Positions 33,242-44,935 are shown, numbered from the stretch's first letter. The stretch: DNA of 64,000 nt from Campylobacter showae (GCF_900573985.1 NZ_UWOK01000001.1:124001-188000); one strand, 5' to 3'. Notes: generated from the sequence alone by a model not told the origin. Translations and numbers: made by a program.

Positions 33242-36200
33242 TCACTTCCCGCCCAGATACTCCTGCAAGCTTTTTACTTCGAGCGCGCTGCCGTCTTGTA
33301 CGCTTTTTAGCGATTTAGCCGCCGCAAGAGCCGCCGACATCGTCGTGAAATACGGAATCTTAAATCGCATGATGTTTTGTCTGATTTTCTTGCCGTCCTC
33401 GCTGTTTGACTTGCTATCGCTGGTGTTGATGACGAGCGCGATGTCGCCGTTTTTGAGCCTATCCTCGACGTTTGGGCGGCCTTCGCTGATCTTATAGACG
33501 AACTCGCTCTCTACCTCCGATTCGTTTAAAATTTTATACGTTCCGCCCGTGGCGATGATTTTAAAGCCTAGATTTATCAGCTCGTGCGCCAAATTTGCGG
33601 CGTATTTTTTATCCGCGTCGGCTAGTGTCAAAAAGACTAGTCCGCTTGTAGGCAACGAGTTGCTAGCAGCGATCTGGCTTTTTGCAAAGCTCTTTGCAAA
33701 ATCACTTGATATGCCCATGACCTCGCCCGTACTTTTCATCTCAGGACCTAGGATTAGATCCGCGCCTGATAGCTTGTTAAACGGAAATACGGCTTCTTTT
33801 ACGCAGACGTGGTTTCTCACGCAAGGCTTGAGTATGCCGCGCTCCTCGTAAACCGTGCCGTAGTTATCGTAAAATTTAAGCGCCTCGCGCAAATTTCCCT
33901 GCCACATCACGCGCGTAGCGACCTTTGCCATCGGCACGCCGGTGGCCTTGCTAACAAACGGCACGGTGCGGCTGGCGCGCGGATTTACCTCGATCATGAA
34001 AAGCTCGTTCCCATAGATGGCAAACTGGATATTCATAAGCCCCACGACGCCTAAATTTAGCGCGATGTCGCGGGTTTGGTTTTCTACCTTTTCGATCATC
34101 TGCGCGGTCAAATTTAGCGGAGGCAGTATGCACGCGCTGTCGCCGCTGTGGATGCCCGCCTCCTCGATGTGCTGCATCACGGCGCCGATATAGACGTCCT
34201 TGCCGTCGCTGATCGCGTCTACGTCGAGCTCTACGGCGTCTTGTAAAAACTTATCGATCAGCACGGGCGAGTGGTTGCTGACCTTGACTGCCTCGCTCAT
34301 GTATAGGCGTAGCTCCTCGTCGCTATGCACTCGTCTCATCGCGCGGCCGCCCAGCACGTAGCTAGGGCGCACTAGTACGGGATAGCCGATAGCGGCGGCC
34401 TTTTCTAACGCCTCTTTTTCGCTTGTCGCAGTGTCGTTTCGCGGCTGTTTGACGCCTATTTTAGAGATAAACTCGCTAAATTTCTTTCTATCCTCGGCGA
34501 CGTCGATCGTGCGCGCGCTGGTGCCGATGATTTTTGCGCCCGCTACGCTTAGGCGTTTGGCGAATTTTAGCGGCGTTTGGCCGCCAAAATGCACTATCAC
34601 GCCGTCCGGGTTTTCGTGCTCGATCACGGCTCTAACGTGCTCGAAATCAATCGGCTCAAAGTACAAAATATCGCTCGTGTCGTAGTCGGTGCTGACGGTT
34701 TCGGGGTTGCAGTTGTACATTATGGTTTTGATGCCCATATCGCGCAGCGCGTAGCTAGCGTGCACGCAGCAGTAGTCAAACTCTATGCCCTGGCCTATGC
34801 GGTTTGGACCGCCGCCGATGATCATCACTTTTTTCTCTTTTTGCGCCGAATTTGAGCTCAAATTTGGCTCTGCGAAATTTGACGCAAGATGCGGCAGCTT
34901 CGTGATATTCGTCGTCGAGTAAAGATACGGCGTGAGCGCCTTAAACTCGCCCGCGCAGGTATCTACCTCGTTGTATTCGAGGTTTATGCCCATTTTCTCG
35001 CGCGCAAAATATATGTCGTTTTGACTCAGATCAAGGTTGTCTTTTAAATTTATGAGATGCGCGATCATCTTGTCCGAAAAGCCCATCGTTTTGGCCTCTC
35101 TTAGCAGCGGCTCGTCGTTTAGGATGTCCATATCGATGCGCTCTTCAAATTTAACTATCTGCCAAATTTGATCCAAAAACCACGGGTCGATCTTGCTCAT
35201 CTCGTGCACTTCGGCTACGCTAAGCCCGTCACGAAACGCCTGCGCGACGTATAAAATGCGGCTTTCGTTCGCGTTTCTAAGCCCGTAAACAAGCGCGTTT
35301 TTCTCCAAATTTACGAAGTTAAATCCGTAATAGTCCTTTTCCATAGAGCAAAGCGCCTTTTGGATGCTTTCCTTAAACGTCCTTCCGATCGCCATCACCT
35401 CGCCCACGCTCTTCATCGCGGTGCCCAGATACGGGTTCGCGCCCGGGAATTTCTCAAACGTAAAGCGCGGGATCTTGGTCACGATATAGTCGATGACCGG
35501 CTCAAAGCTAGCAGGCGTGCCCGTGATGTCGTTTTTGATCTCATCCAGGCTAAAGCCCACCGCTAGCAGCGTCGCGACCTTGGCGATCGGGTAGCCAGTA
35601 GCCTTACTTGCTAGCGCCGAGCTGCGGCTAACGCGCGGGTTCATCTCGATCACGATCATGCGGCCGGTTTTTGGATTTATAGCAAACTGCACGTTGCTAC
35701 CGCCCGTATCCACGCCGATCTCGCGTAAAATTTTAAAGCTAGCGTCGCGCATCGCCTGATACTCTTTATCAGTTAGCGTAAGAGCGGGCGCAACCGTGAT
35801 GCTATCGCCCGTGTGCACGCCCATGGGATCAAAATTTTCGATCGAGCAGACGATGATACAGTTGTCGTTACGGTCGCGGATGACCTCCATCTCGTACTCT
35901 TTCCAGCCTAGCAAGCTCTCCTCGACCAAAATTTCATGTATCGGGCTGGCGTCCAGGCCGGTTTGGGCTAACTCTTTAAATTCGTCGATATTATACGCCA
36001 CGCCGCTGCCTGCACCGCCTAGGGTGTAGCTGGCGCGGATGATGAGCGGAAAGCCGATGTTTGCAGCTGCGGCTAACGCCTCGTCCATGTCGTAGGCGTA
36101 CTGGCTTTGCGGCAAGTCCATGCCGATCTTTTGCATCGCCTTTTTAAACTCCTGCCTATCCTCGCCCTTTTTGATCGCTTGCGGGTTCGCGCCTAGAAAT

Positions 36201-36535
36201 TTGACGCCGCCTAGCATGTCCGCCTCATATAACTGCATTGCGACGTTTAGCGCGACCTGGCCGCCCATCGTAGGCAGTATGGCATCGACTTTTTCTTTAT
36301 CTATGATGCGCTTGATACTCTCTTTGGTTATCGGCTCGACGTATGTAGCATCGGCAAAATCAGGATCGGTCATGATGGTGGCCGGGTTTGAGTTAATGAG
36401 TACGACGCGGTAGCCAAGCTGCTTTAGCGTCTTTGCAGCTTGCGTGCCGCTGTAGTCGAATTCGCACGCTTGGCCTATGACGATAGGGCCGCTGCCGATG
36501 AGTAAAATGGTGCTAATATCGGTTCTTTTTGGCAT
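33242..36535 (-). CDS. carB: Carbamoyl-phosphate synthase large subunit
   Basis: Makes carbamoyl phosphate from bicarbonate, ATP and glutamine-derived ammonia with CarA, for arginine and pyrimidine synthesis. It is 1097 residues, full length. Two homologous synthetase halves are seen: [20 protein letters not shown] at the start and [18 protein letters not shown] near 575, each with ATP-grasp segments ([39 protein letters not shown]). A C-terminal MGS-like allosteric domain covers about 955-1080. It lies directly after mreC. Confidence 0.97.
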   Translation of the reverse strand: MPKRTDISTILLIGSGPIVIGQACEFDYSGTQAAKTLKQLGYRVVLINSNPATIMTDPDFADATYVEPITKESIKRIIDKEKVDAILPTMGGQVALNVAMQLYEADMLGGVKFLGANPQAIKKGEDRQEFKKAMQKIGMDLPQSQYAYDMDEALAAAANIGFPLIIRASYTLGGAGSGVAYNIDEFKELAQTGLDASPIHEILVEESLLGWKEYEMEVIRDRNDNCIIVCSIENFDPMGVHTGDSITVAPALTLTDKEYQAMRDASFKILREIGVDTGGSNVQFAINPKTGRMIVIEMNPRVSRSSALASKATGYPIAKVATLLAVGFSLDEIKNDITGTPASFEPVIDYIVTKIPRFTFEKFPGANPYLGTAMKSVGEVMAIGRTFKESIQKALCSMEKDYYGFNFVNLEKNALVYGLRNANESRILYVAQAFRDGLSVAEVHEMSKIDPWFLDQIWQIVKFEERIDMDILNDEPLLREAKTMGFSDKMIAHLINLKDNLDLSQNDIYFAREKMGINLEYNEVDTCAGEFKALTPYLYSTTNITKLPHLASNFAEPNLSSNSAQKEKKVMIIGGGPNRIGQGIEFDYCCVHASYALRDMGIKTIMYNCNPETVSTDYDTSDILYFEPIDFEHVRAVIEHENPDGVIVHFGGQTPLKFAKRLSVAGAKIIGTSARTIDVAEDRKKFSEFISKIGVKQPRNDTATSEKEALEKAAAIGYPVLVRPSYVLGGRAMRRVHSDEELRLYMSEAVKVSNHSPVLIDKFLQDAVELDVDAISDGKDVYIGAVMQHIEEAGIHSGDSACILPPLNLTAQMIEKVENQTRDIALNLGVVGLMNIQFAIYGNELFMIEVNPRASRTVPFVSKATGVPMAKVATRVMWQGNLREALKFYDNYGTVYEERGILKPCVRNHVCVKEAVFPFNKLSGADLILGPEMKSTGEVMGISSDFAKSFAKSQIAASNSLPTSGLVFLTLADADKKYAANLAHELINLGFKIIATGGTYKILNESEVESEFVYKISEGRPNVEDRLKNGDIALVINTSDSKSNSEDGKKIRQNIMRFKIPYFTTMSAALAAAKSLKSVQDGSALEVKSLQEYLGGK

Positions 36536-37290
36536 TATTTTTCCTTTGTTACGACGTATAGATATGAGGGGATGGTGATGCTTACGTAGGGCTTTACGGC
36601 CGCGCTTTTATATAGGCTTTCTTGGATCACGCCAGTGACCTTGCCCACTGAAATCCCGCTGAAAAATATCCCGTCAAGCCCGCTCGTGACGACCTCGTCG
36701 CCCTCCTTTGGGCTGAGCCACTGTGGGATAAATTTCACCGTTATTCCGTCTTTGCTCCCGTGCGCTATGCCTGGGATCTTTTCCTCGCCGATTGATACGG
36801 CGAATATACTTTTTGGATCGTTTTGTAGCAAGGCCATTGGATTTCCGTCCTTGCTCACGACGATGCCAGCACTCTTGCCTTGGTAAATGAGTCCGTAAAT
36901 TTTAGACTCGTCGTAGCCGCTAAATTTATCCAGCCAGACCTTGTCGTAGTCGCTGATATTTACGTAGCTAAGGGCGCGTACGAGCTGGACTCTAGGCTCG
37001 TAGGCAGTCGAGTTTTTATCGACCAAAATTTCATTTAGCTCCTTTGCGAAGCTTGAAAGCAAAGCCGCCGATTTTTCCAGTTCGGCGTTTTGAGCGCGAA
37101 GCTGCTTTATCTCCTCGCGCTGCCTAAAGTGCTCGTTTACGCCGTCTTTTACAAATTTGACCGCGTCGTCATAGGCGGCGACTATGCGGTTGTTTAAATT
37201 TACGACGTATCCCGAGATGAGCGCGCCCCTATCAAGCGAAAAAAATACCAGCGCGCCTATAAGAGCGACGAATAAAATTTTACTCTTCAT
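36535..37290 (-). CDS. mreC: Rod shape-determining protein MreC
   Basis: Bitopic protein linking cytoplasmic MreB filaments to periplasmic cell-wall enzymes. It has 251 residues: one N-terminal membrane helix (about 5-22), a coiled coil (about 45-90, [20 protein letters not shown]), and a periplasmic beta-domain with [23 protein letters not shown] strands and [20 protein letters not shown] near 205. It overlaps mreB by 11 bases upstream and meets carB by one base downstream. Confidence 0.93.
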   Translation of the reverse strand: MKSKILFVALIGALVFFSLDRGALISGYVVNLNNRIVAAYDDAVKFVKDGVNEHFRQREEIKQLRAQNAELEKSAALLSSFAKELNEILVDKNSTAYEPRVQLVRALSYVNISDYDKVWLDKFSGYDESKIYGLIYQGKSAGIVVSKDGNPMALLQNDPKSIFAVSIGEEKIPGIAHGSKDGITVKFIPQWLSPKEGDEVVTSGLDGIFFSGISVGKVTGVIQESLYKSAAVKPYVSITIPSYLYVVTKEK

Positions 37291-38317
37291 TTACGAGTTG
37301 TTGTAAAAATTTAATCTCCTCAAGAGCCTTACCGGTACCTCTAGCCACGGCCAGCAACGGTTCGTCCGCAACGAAAACGGGAAGCTTAACGATATCGCTT
37401 AGATATTTATCAAGGCCGCGGATCAGCGCTCCGCCTCCGGTTAGCACGATGCCGTTTTCCACGATATCTCCGGCAAGATCCGGCGGCATCATCTCAAGCA
37501 CGGTTTTTAGGGCGTCTGCGATCTCTTTTAGAGGTTCGCGCATAGCCTCGCGCACATCCTCGCTCGTTAGCTCCACGCGGCTTAGCAGGCCGCTGATCTG
37601 GTCTCGACCTTTTACTACTATGCTAAGCTCCTCAGGCAGCTGAATCGCCGAGCCGACGGAGATTTTGATATCTTCGCCCGCGCGCTCGCCGATTAGGAGG
37701 TTGTATTTTTCTTTTATGTAGTTTACGATGCTCATATCGATTTTATCGCCGGCGGTGCGGATAGACTTGCTGATGACTAGGCCGCCTAGAGACACTACGC
37801 CGATCTCCGTCGTTCCTCCGCCGATATCGACGACTAGGTTTCCCTGCGGTTCGCGCACGGGTAAATTTGCCCCGATAGCCGCAGCCATCGGCTCCTCGAT
37901 CAAAAATACCTCTCTAGCTCCCGCGCTTAGCGCGCTTTCACGCACGGCTTTACGCTCGACTTGAGTTAGGCCGTAAGGCACGGAGATGATGATACGAGGG
38001 CGCAGGAAGCTTTTTCTGCGGTGAGTTTTTTCGATGAAATAGCGGATCATCTTTTCCGTCATATCAAAATCCGCGATAACGCCGTCTCTCATCGGACGGA
38101 TCGCCTCGATGTCGCCTGGAGTTTTACCCACCATCTCTTTTGCTTCGTGGCCGACGGCTAAGATTTTTTGCTTGCCGTATTTTTCGCGTTGTACCGCAAC
38201 GACGGAGGGCTCGTTTATGATGATACCTTTATCTTTTACTAGAACTAGCGTGTTTGCCGTGCCTAGGTCGATACCCATATCGCTTGAAAAAAATCCTATT
38301 AACTGGTCTAAAATCAT
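37280..38317 (-). CDS. mreB: Rod shape-determining protein MreB
   Basis: Actin-like ATPase that guides cell-wall elongation. It is 345 residues. Phosphate-1 motif [20 protein letters not shown] near 14-33, [13 protein letters not shown], phosphate-2 [18 protein letters not shown] near 165 and the adenosine motif [17 protein letters not shown] near 292 are all present. It stands between clpX and mreC, the usual Campylobacter order. Confidence 0.97.
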   Translation of the reverse strand: MILDQLIGFFSSDMGIDLGTANTLVLVKDKGIIINEPSVVAVQREKYGKQKILAVGHEAKEMVGKTPGDIEAIRPMRDGVIADFDMTEKMIRYFIEKTHRRKSFLRPRIIISVPYGLTQVERKAVRESALSAGAREVFLIEEPMAAAIGANLPVREPQGNLVVDIGGGTTEIGVVSLGGLVISKSIRTAGDKIDMSIVNYIKEKYNLLIGERAGEDIKISVGSAIQLPEELSIVVKGRDQISGLLSRVELTSEDVREAMREPLKEIADALKTVLEMMPPDLAGDIVENGIVLTGGGALIRGLDKYLSDIVKLPVFVADEPLLAVARGTGKALEEIKFLQQLVNEE

Positions 38318-38325
38318 CTGTATCC

Positions 38326-39558
38326 TTATGCACTTATTTTATTGTTTTTTACGAAAATCGGCTTTTCTTTACCGTTTACGACCTCTTTGGTGATCACTAC
38401 GTCGTAGCCGGCAAGCTCCGGCAGTTCGTACATTATATCGGTCATCACCTCTTCCATTATACTTCGCAGCCCCCTAGCTCCCGTTTTTCGCTCGATGGCT
38501 AGCCTTGCGATCTCTTTTAGTGCCTCGTCGTCAAATTTTAAATTTGCCCTATCTATCGCGAAAAGCTTTTGGTACTGCTTTAGTATCGCGTTTTTAGGCT
38601 CGGTTAAAATTCGCACCATATCGTCCTGCGTGATTTTATTTAGCGTAGCGACCACGTGAAGCCTGCCGATTAGCTCCGGGATTAGTCCAAAATGCACCAA
38701 ATCATCGCTCTCAAGCGCGTCTAGCAAATTTTCCCTATCGTCTTTAGAGCGTTTATCTTGACCAAATCCCAGCACGTTTTTACCGATCCTGCGCTCGATG
38801 ATGTCGGCCAGTCCGTCAAACGCGCCGCCGCAAACAAATAGGATATTTGAGGTGTCTATCTGGATAAATTCCTGATTAGGATGCTTTCTGCCGCCTTTTG
38901 GAGGGATATTTACGAGGCTACCCTCGATGATTTTTAAAAGCGCCTGCTGCACGCCCTCGCCGCTAACGTCGCGCGTGATCGAGCGGTTTTCGCTCATCCT
39001 AGCGATCTTATCGATCTCGTCGACGAAAACTATGCCCTGCTCGGCGCGCTTTACGTCGCCGTCCGCGGCCTGTAAAAGGCGAGTTAGGATATTTTCCACG
39101 TCTTCGCCGACGTAGCCGGCCTCCGTTAGGCTCGTCGCGTCGCAGATAGCGATAGGCACGTCTAGAAATTTAGCCAGCGTCTGCGCCATCAGCGTTTTAC
39201 CGCTACCGGTAGGCCCCACAAGCAAGATATTTGATTTTGAGATCTCCGTATCATCCTCGATCTCGCCTTTTCTAAAAATTCTTTTGTAGTGGTTATAAAC
39301 GCCGACGCTAAATACCTTTTTGGCTTTATCTTGACCGATTACGTAGTTATCAAGCACCGCCTTTAGCTCTTTTGGCGTCAAATTTTGATAGTCTCTAGTT
39401 CGTTCTTCTTTTTCCTGCTCGCGGTTCTCTTCGCCGTAAAGCACCTTGTAAGCGGCAGTGATGCAGTGCTCACATATAAACGCAGTCCCGTCTATATCGG
39501 CTAGCAGTCTCCTCTCGGCAGACTCTACCTCGCCGCAAAAATTACATTTTCTCGCCAT
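38326..39558 (-). CDS. clpX: ATP-dependent Clp protease ATP-binding subunit ClpX
   Basis: AAA+ unfoldase that feeds substrates to ClpP. It is 410 residues. The N-terminal zinc-binding domain has four cysteines (CNFCGEVE and CEHC), Walker A is [20 protein letters not shown] near 115, Walker B is [13 protein letters not shown] near 175, and sensor motifs follow. The pore loop GYVGEDV is present. It starts within the lpxA stop by one base. Confidence 0.97.
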   Translation of the reverse strand: MARKCNFCGEVESAERRLLADIDGTAFICEHCITAAYKVLYGEENREQEKEERTRDYQNLTPKELKAVLDNYVIGQDKAKKVFSVGVYNHYKRIFRKGEIEDDTEISKSNILLVGPTGSGKTLMAQTLAKFLDVPIAICDATSLTEAGYVGEDVENILTRLLQAADGDVKRAEQGIVFVDEIDKIARMSENRSITRDVSGEGVQQALLKIIEGSLVNIPPKGGRKHPNQEFIQIDTSNILFVCGGAFDGLADIIERRIGKNVLGFGQDKRSKDDRENLLDALESDDLVHFGLIPELIGRLHVVATLNKITQDDMVRILTEPKNAILKQYQKLFAIDRANLKFDDEALKEIARLAIERKTGARGLRSIMEEVMTDIMYELPELAGYDVVITKEVVNGKEKPIFVKNNKISA

Positions 39559-40346
39559 TATTCTCTTCCTTTTGCTAATGGGATACCGCGCTTAGTGCTT
39601 AGGATAAATTCGCACATTTTTCGCACCTGTTCGTTCGCTGCGCCCGCTAAAAGCTCGCTAGCAGCAGCTTTTAGATCCCCACTTTTTCTAAATAAAAATT
39701 TATACGCCTTGTTTATCTCTTCGACCGTGTCTTTATCGAACCTGCGCCTGATACCGACCAAATTTAAGCTTCTGATATAGGCTCGGTTGCCTTCAGCCAG
39801 GCAAAACGGCACGACGTCCTGAGATAGCGCGCTAGCACCCGCGATCATACAGCTCTCGCCGACTCTCACGAACTGATGTATCGGTGTCATACCGCCCACG
39901 ACGCTGTAGTCGCCTAGCTCCACGTGACCGGCTAGAGTCGCGTTGTTTGCTAGGATGACGCTGTTTCCTACGACACAGTCGTGCGCGACGTGGCAGTAGG
40001 CCATGATAAATGCGTTATCGCCGATACGCGTGATCCCGTCGCCTTTGTGCGTGCCCGAGTTTATCGTGCAAAACTCGCGGATCGTCGCGTTTTTGCCGAT
40101 ACGAACGCCCGTGTTTTCCTCGGCGCGGTAGCTCACGTCCTGCGGGATGTCGCCCACGATAGCGTAGCTGTAAATTTTACCGCCCTCGCCGATATGCGTG
40201 TCGCCCACGATCCTAGCGCCCTGTTTTACGAGTACGCCGTCGCCTAGCACCGCGTCTTTACTGACGTAGGCATAGGCCTCGATCGTTACGTCCTCGCCGA
40301 TCTTGGCGCCGTCCTCGACGACGGCTTGCGGATGGATATTTCTCAT
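39558..40346 (-). CDS. lpxA: UDP-N-acetylglucosamine acyltransferase
   Basis: First enzyme of lipid A synthesis, adding a 3-hydroxyacyl chain to UDP-GlcNAc. It is 262 residues. Left-handed beta-helix hexapeptide repeats fill about 1-185, with [20 protein letters not shown] and the catalytic His in [12 protein letters not shown] near 122. The C-terminal helical domain is at about 190-262. It follows fabZ by 10 bases, as in many lipid A operons. Confidence 0.96.
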   Translation of the reverse strand: MRNIHPQAVVEDGAKIGEDVTIEAYAYVSKDAVLGDGVLVKQGARIVGDTHIGEGGKIYSYAIVGDIPQDVSYRAEENTGVRIGKNATIREFCTINSGTHKGDGITRIGDNAFIMAYCHVAHDCVVGNSVILANNATLAGHVELGDYSVVGGMTPIHQFVRVGESCMIAGASALSQDVVPFCLAEGNRAYIRSLNLVGIRRRFDKDTVEEINKAYKFLFRKSGDLKAAASELLAGAANEQVRKMCEFILSTKRGIPLAKGRE

Positions 40347-40356
40347 TTTAGCTCGC

Positions 40357-40803
40357 TTATTTATCTACGATCATAGCTTTTAGCTCGGCTTCGCACGATA
40401 GCGTACCATCCACGTAGGCTTCGCCTTTTAGTACCCAGATGTTGCCTTTGTGTTTTAGCACCTCGAGGCGGTATTCGAGCCTGTCGCCGGGGCGTATAGG
40501 ATGGCGAAATTTCGCTCCGTCGATGCTCATAAAATAAACGACTTTATTTTCGATGTTTGCTTGATGCTCGTCGCTCATGCTCTTAAACGCGAGTACGCCA
40601 CCTGCTTGCGCCATACCCTCGATGATCATCACGCCCGGATATATCGGGTGACCCGGGAAGTGCCCCTGAAATACGGGCTCGCCGATCGTTACGTTTTTAT
40701 ACGCGACGATGTGTTTGGCTGGCTCGAGCTCGGTAACTCGGTCGATTAGCAGAAATGGATATCTGTGCGGGAGTATTTTTTGGATTTCAACGATGTCGAT
40801 CAC
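40357..40803 (-). CDS. fabZ: 3-hydroxyacyl-ACP dehydratase FabZ
   Basis: Dehydrates 3-hydroxyacyl-ACP in fatty-acid elongation. It is 148 residues, standard hot-dog fold length. The catalytic His and Glu lie in [20 protein letters not shown] near 48-67, and [13 protein letters not shown] at 11-23 is also typical. It heads the fabZ-lpxA-clpX-mreB-mreC-carB run. Confidence 0.97.
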   Translation of the reverse strand: MIDIVEIQKILPHRYPFLLIDRVTELEPAKHIVAYKNVTIGEPVFQGHFPGHPIYPGVMIIEGMAQAGGVLAFKSMSDEHQANIENKVVYFMSIDGAKFRHPIRPGDRLEYRLEVLKHKGNIWVLKGEAYVDGTLSCEAELKAMIVDK

Positions 40804-40939
40804 TTTAAACCTTGTGAGTAAAATTTAAAGCCGATTTTAGCTAAATTTTGCTAAGAAAAAGATTATTGATTTGGCCGGGACAAAATTTAGCCGCCAAATT
40901 TTCGCGCCCGCTTTTTATCTCGAGCGCGCTAAATTTAGC

Positions 40940-42016
40940 TCAAATTTGCGTTACCAAAACCTCGCGACTATCGCTATAAAGCTCGTCTTTAGCGTAGATC
41001 TCGTATCTGCCCGCGCGAATTTCGTCCAGCACGATTATGGGATTTTGGCTAAATTCTCCGCACAGCTCGCGGCGGATTTCCAGCTCGCGAGATACGGCGA
41101 TAGGAGCGCGGCAAAGCTCGTTTACGCTAGCGAATTTTTCACCCGAGAGCTCGTTAAATTTAGCTAAATTTAATAGCGTCACGCCGTCTCGCAACTCGTC
41201 GCAAATTTGAGCCGCCTCGCTCACGCTAAATTTGACGTTTTCGCGCTTAAAATGCGAATAAAGCAAAAAATACGACGGCAGGGCGGCACCGCCAAATTTG
41301 ACGTAGGCGCGCAGCAGGCGGTAGTTTAGGAAGTACTTACGCGATAGATGAAACGCCGCGCCATTTTCCTCGCACTCGCGCACCTTTTCGTAGAGCTCCA
41401 GACGCTCCTCGATGCCGCCTGGCATCACGCGCCCGCTAATCTCACTCATAAGCTCGCTAAGCGGCAGTTTTTGAGCCTCGCGCTGCTTGCTAAGCCCGAA
41501 AATACAGCCGCAGTAGTTTTGATGATAGAGTTTATCTTTTTTAGCGAGCTCAAACTGCGCGTTCGTGCCGCCGCCCGCGCGGTAGTCCACGGCAAATGTT
41601 TCGAGGCCGTATTCGCCGGCTGCTTTATCCAGCGCGCTTTTTAGCTGCGAGAAGTCCTTTTTCGGACTCATCAGCAGCGTCGTAGTGATCGATTTTTCGC
41701 CTAGTTCGCGCGCTTTTTGGGCCGAATTTCCCACGCGAAAATCAAAGCAATACGCACAGCGCTTGCCCTTTTCAGGCTCGTTTTCAAGCCCCTTTGCGCC
41801 CCCTAGCCACGCCTCGTATTCGTATTCGCCGCAGATGAGCTCGACGCCTAGCTTTTCGCAGCTTCTTTTTACGTCGCGAAACCTCATCAAAAACTCGCTG
41901 TACGGGTGGATGTTGGGGTCGTAAAAATAGCCGATGAGACGCTCGTGCGGATGGTCGGTGCGTAATCTTTGCAAAAAATAGTGGCTGTCAACCGAGCAGC
42001 AGATGTGAACTAACAT
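40940..42016 (-). CDS. queH: Epoxyqueuosine reductase QueH
   Basis: Carries out the last step of queuosine synthesis, reducing epoxyqueuosine in tRNA; QueH replaces QueG in many organisms. The family domain (about 1-195) has MLVHICCSVDSHYFLQRL with adjacent cysteines, YFYDPNIHPYSEFLMRF, RCAYCFDFRV with a CxxC, and YCGCIFGL, together the iron-binding cysteines. The C-terminal 160 residues are an extension of unknown role and make it longer (358) than the usual 180-250. queE and queD lie at 46.8-48.2 kb. Confidence 0.88.
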   Translation of the reverse strand: MLVHICCSVDSHYFLQRLRTDHPHERLIGYFYDPNIHPYSEFLMRFRDVKRSCEKLGVELICGEYEYEAWLGGAKGLENEPEKGKRCAYCFDFRVGNSAQKARELGEKSITTTLLMSPKKDFSQLKSALDKAAGEYGLETFAVDYRAGGGTNAQFELAKKDKLYHQNYCGCIFGLSKQREAQKLPLSELMSEISGRVMPGGIEERLELYEKVRECEENGAAFHLSRKYFLNYRLLRAYVKFGGAALPSYFLLYSHFKRENVKFSVSEAAQICDELRDGVTLLNLAKFNELSGEKFASVNELCRAPIAVSRELEIRRELCGEFSQNPIIVLDEIRAGRYEIYAKDELYSDSREVLVTQI

Positions 42017-42572
42017 TTTACCTTTCTACGGCTTGTCTCGCGGCGCTATACGTCGTTGTCTTAAAATTTCGCTCGGTCATTACCCACACGGTAACTCCCG
42101 TCGCAAAATTTTCAGCCGCCTAGTCTAGCCGTGCGATACTTCGCCTTTTTCGTTTAAATTCATGACGGTCGCGTGTCTCACTCTTAATTAAAATACGCCT
42201 ATTTTGTCTTGAATAATTTTTGCCGATTTTACTAAATTTAACTGCAAATTTTATTAAAGCTAGGGGCTTAAATTTAAAAACATGCGGCGCGCTAGCGCAT
42301 TCGCGCCTGTTTAACTTCGCTTCGCTCGTTACGAGACGGCGACAAGTCGCCTTTACAAAGAACGTACAGTGGGGCTAGAGAGGGCTTGGGGGAGGAAGGG
42401 GCGACGCTTCGTAAGTAGTCCTGCTTGCAGTTGCGAGCCGCAGGCGAAGTATTTTGAGATGGATTTGAATGTTGCGAAGAAATTTTCGACCGAAGATAGA
42501 ACATATGGTTCATCGAGGGAGAAAATTTCTAGCTCATTCAAAGACGCTCAAAAGACAAGCCGCAAATCAGAA
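42017..42572. other. Gene-free spacer with a GC-rich structured block
   Basis: 556 bases between queH and miaA. The left part (42017-42280) is AT-rich with nothing recognised. The right part (about 42281-42500) is GC-rich with many small palindromes: GCGCTAGCGC near 42290, CTCGT-T-ACGAG near 42325, and GGCGAC-AA-GTCGCC at 42338-42351. No long purine/pyrimidine tracts or tRNA folds are evident. A 62-codon minus ORF (42353-42541) crosses it with no gene-like features. Candidate roles are a dispersed repeat or an untranslated RNA. Confidence 0.4.
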
Positions 42573-43463
42573 TCAATAACTCAAAAATTCTATTATTTTC
42601 TCTTCACACTCCCCGACGCTGCCGCTAAATTTACTCTCAAACTGCGATCTATTAAACGTCCGCTGACGCTTAGCCAGCTGCGCCGTATGCGTGCAGATGA
42701 GCTCCTCCAGCTCGGTCTGGGTTTTGATCTCGCCTCGCAAAAACTCGCCGCACTCTTTTAGACCGACCGAGTTTAGCGGCTTTGGTCGCTGAGGATACCA
42801 TACAAACAGCTCGCGCGCCTCGTCCAACAAACCCTGCTCAAACATCGCCCTAGTGCGCTCTTTGATGCGTCTTCTTAGTTCGCCCCTATCCCAGCTAAGC
42901 TCGAAAATCGCCAAATTTGACGCGACGGGGGCTAGGGTATTTTCGCGTAGATACGCGCTTGGAGTCTCGCCATGCCCGTTAGAGCGCAAAAAGGAGTGGA
43001 TATCAAACCACTTTTGCAAGCGGTAGGTGTCGTTTGCGCTAAATTTGGCGGCAAACTCTGGATCTAGGCTTAAAACTAGCTCGTAAATTTGAGCGTTGCT
43101 TAGGCCACTCTCTACGCGCTCAAATTTAGGCGTGAGTCCCGATAGAAGCGCCTTTAGATAAAATCCGCTGCCGCCGGTTATAAATAAATTTTTACCGTTT
43201 TTTTGCGCAAATTCGCGAGCCGTTTTATAAACATCAAAAAACATCCCGACGTCAAAATGCTCGTCAGGCATCAGCAAATTTACCCCAAAATGCGGCACTG
43301 AGGCTAGCTCGTCCGCACTCGGCTTAGCGCTAGCGATATCGATAAATTTATAAACGCAAAGCGAATCAAGACTCAGAATCACTCCGTTAAATTTGCTAGC
43401 AAGCTTTAGCGCGAGCGCCGTTTTACCGCTAGCTGTGGTGCCGATGATGGCGAGTTCTTTCAT
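42573..43463 (-). CDS. miaA: tRNA dimethylallyltransferase
   Basis: Adds a dimethylallyl group to A37 of tRNAs reading UNN codons. It is 296 residues. P-loop IIGTTASGKTALALKLA near 6-22, LSLDSLCVYKFIDIASAKP near 31, FITGGSGFYLKALLSGL near 95, and a C-terminal NSVGLKECGEFLRGE with the nearby KRQRTFNRSQF match MiaA. It is divergent from mqnP across 90 bases. Confidence 0.95.
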   Translation of the reverse strand: MKELAIIGTTASGKTALALKLASKFNGVILSLDSLCVYKFIDIASAKPSADELASVPHFGVNLLMPDEHFDVGMFFDVYKTAREFAQKNGKNLFITGGSGFYLKALLSGLTPKFERVESGLSNAQIYELVLSLDPEFAAKFSANDTYRLQKWFDIHSFLRSNGHGETPSAYLRENTLAPVASNLAIFELSWDRGELRRRIKERTRAMFEQGLLDEARELFVWYPQRPKPLNSVGLKECGEFLRGEIKTQTELEELICTHTAQLAKRQRTFNRSQFESKFSGSVGECEEKIIEFLSY

Positions 43464-43553
43464 AAAAATACCTTAAAATTCATGAATCTGCTCAAATTTT
43501 ATCACAATTTACGCTTTTATAAGATAAAATAAAGCAAAAATTTCAGGAAGATT

Positions 43554-44420
43554 ATGCAAAAATTTATAAATATTTTAAAAGATATTAACGAACTGATCGT
43601 CTTTAAGCACTCTATTTTCGCGCTACCTTTTATATTTACTGCGATGATAACGGCGAGCGCGCAGGTAAACGGCACGGCTTGGTTTGGCTGGAAGTTGCTT
43701 GTTTTAGGCATTCTTTGTGCGGTTTCGGCGCGAAATTTTGCGATGGCGTTTAACCGCTACAAGGACGAGGACATCGACAAACTAAACCCGCGCACGGCAA
43801 GTCGCCCAAGCGTGGACGGACGTATCGGCAGGACGAATCTGCAAATTTTTATCGCGGCAAACGCCGTCATTTTCGTGCTCGTCGCCTATCTAGTAAACGA
43901 GCTTGCCTTTTGGCTGAGCTTTCCGATCCTAGCCGTACTTGGCGGATATTCGCTTTTTAAGCGTTTTAGTGAGCTAGCGCATTTAGTCCTCGGTCTCTCG
44001 CTAGGGCTTGCGCCGATAGCCGGAGCCGTAGCAGTCACCGGCGAGATACCGCTTTTTAGCGTGCTGCTCTGCCTTGGCGTGATGTTTTGGGTGGCGGGAT
44101 TTGACCTGCTTTATTCGCTTCAGGATATCGAATTTGACCGCGAGCACGGGCTTTTTAGCATCCCTAGCGTTTACGGCGAAAAGGCTACGATGTTTATCTC
44201 GGCGATCTTTCACGCCACGGCCGTGATCTTTTGGTTGCTTTTTGCGTGGGCGGGATGGCTTGGCACGGCGGCCTTTGCGGGCATTTTGCTCTGCGGTGGC
44301 ATCCTAGTAGCCGAGCACCGCATCGTTGGGCGGGATTTTAGCAAGATCGACCGCGCGTTTTTCACACTAAACGGCTATCTTGGCATACTTTTTTTCGTTT
44401 TCGTCTGGGCTAGCTTATGA
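43554..44420 (+). CDS. mqnP: UbiA-family prenyltransferase, probable MqnP of the futalosine menaquinone pathway
   Basis: Integral membrane prenyltransferase of 288 residues with about eight helices. First Asp-rich motif AFNRYKDEDIDKLNPRTASR near 64-83, second DLLYSLQDIEFDREHGLFSI near 182. This resembles the UbiA/MqnP group that adds the polyprenyl tail in the futalosine route used by Campylobacter. GGAAGATT precedes the ATG. It is older literature's ubiA; ubiquinone is not made by these bacteria. Overlaps the next gene by 4 bases. Confidence 0.78.
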   Translation: MQKFINILKDINELIVFKHSIFALPFIFTAMITASAQVNGTAWFGWKLLVLGILCAVSARNFAMAFNRYKDEDIDKLNPRTASRPSVDGRIGRTNLQIFIAANAVIFVLVAYLVNELAFWLSFPILAVLGGYSLFKRFSELAHLVLGLSLGLAPIAGAVAVTGEIPLFSVLLCLGVMFWVAGFDLLYSLQDIEFDREHGLFSIPSVYGEKATMFISAIFHATAVIFWLLFAWAGWLGTAAFAGILLCGGILVAEHRIVGRDFSKIDRAFFTLNGYLGILFFVFVWASL

Positions 44421-44935
44421 GACTGGTTCCGGCAAATTTAGACATAGTTTTTGAGGAAATCGGCGAGCGAGAGAGCGAGTTTTTGCGCGAATTCGACAAA
44501 CTAAGCGGCAACGAGGACGATCCGCTGGGAGCATGGATGAAGCGCGCCAAAGCAAAGGGCGACACAAAGGAAAGCGATCAGGTGATACTAACGCTACTTG
44601 TCGAGCTTCATCGCAAATTTGACGAACTAAACGCCTATATAAAAAATGAAAAATTTATAAAGCTCGAGCTTGCATATTCTAGCGCGCTAGACGGGATAAA
44701 TTTTGAAAATTTTAGGATAAAAGAGGCTAAATTTAAAGAAGGCGTCGGCTACTATGGACGCATTTTTATGCCTATTTTTCCAAAGCGAGATGTGGCGATA
44801 TTTTTTGAAGCGCTAGATGAAAGAACCGCCAAAATCACGCGCATAAACGAGAGCGACGAGAGCGACTACAACGGCTACGTGACGGCTAGAGAGCGCGCTA
44901 TGATAAGAGAACTAAAGGAGATGAACGATGAGTAA
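44417..44935 (+). CDS. Conserved hypothetical protein
   Basis: 172 residues, soluble and highly charged. The N-terminal half is helical (IGERESEFLREFDKLSG, VILTLLVELHRKFDELNAY). The C-terminal half is beta-like (LELAYSSALDGINFENFRIK, GRIFMPIFPKRDVAIFFEAL), broadly like PilZ-type or receptor-accessory domains, but I cannot assign a family. It overlaps both neighbours (4 and 8 bases) in a mqnP-moaA run that I recall in C. jejuni also. Confidence 0.8.
   Translation: MRLVPANLDIVFEEIGERESEFLREFDKLSGNEDDPLGAWMKRAKAKGDTKESDQVILTLLVELHRKFDELNAYIKNEKFIKLELAYSSALDGINFENFRIKEAKFKEGVGYYGRIFMPIFPKRDVAIFFEALDERTAKITRINESDESDYNGYVTARERAMIRELKEMNDE

Noticed and set aside
42353..42541. 62-codon minus ORF and overlapping 73-codon ORF in the GC-rich spacer
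   Set aside because: No ribosome-binding site, no recognisable motif, and overlapping open frames on both strands suggest non-coding sequence.
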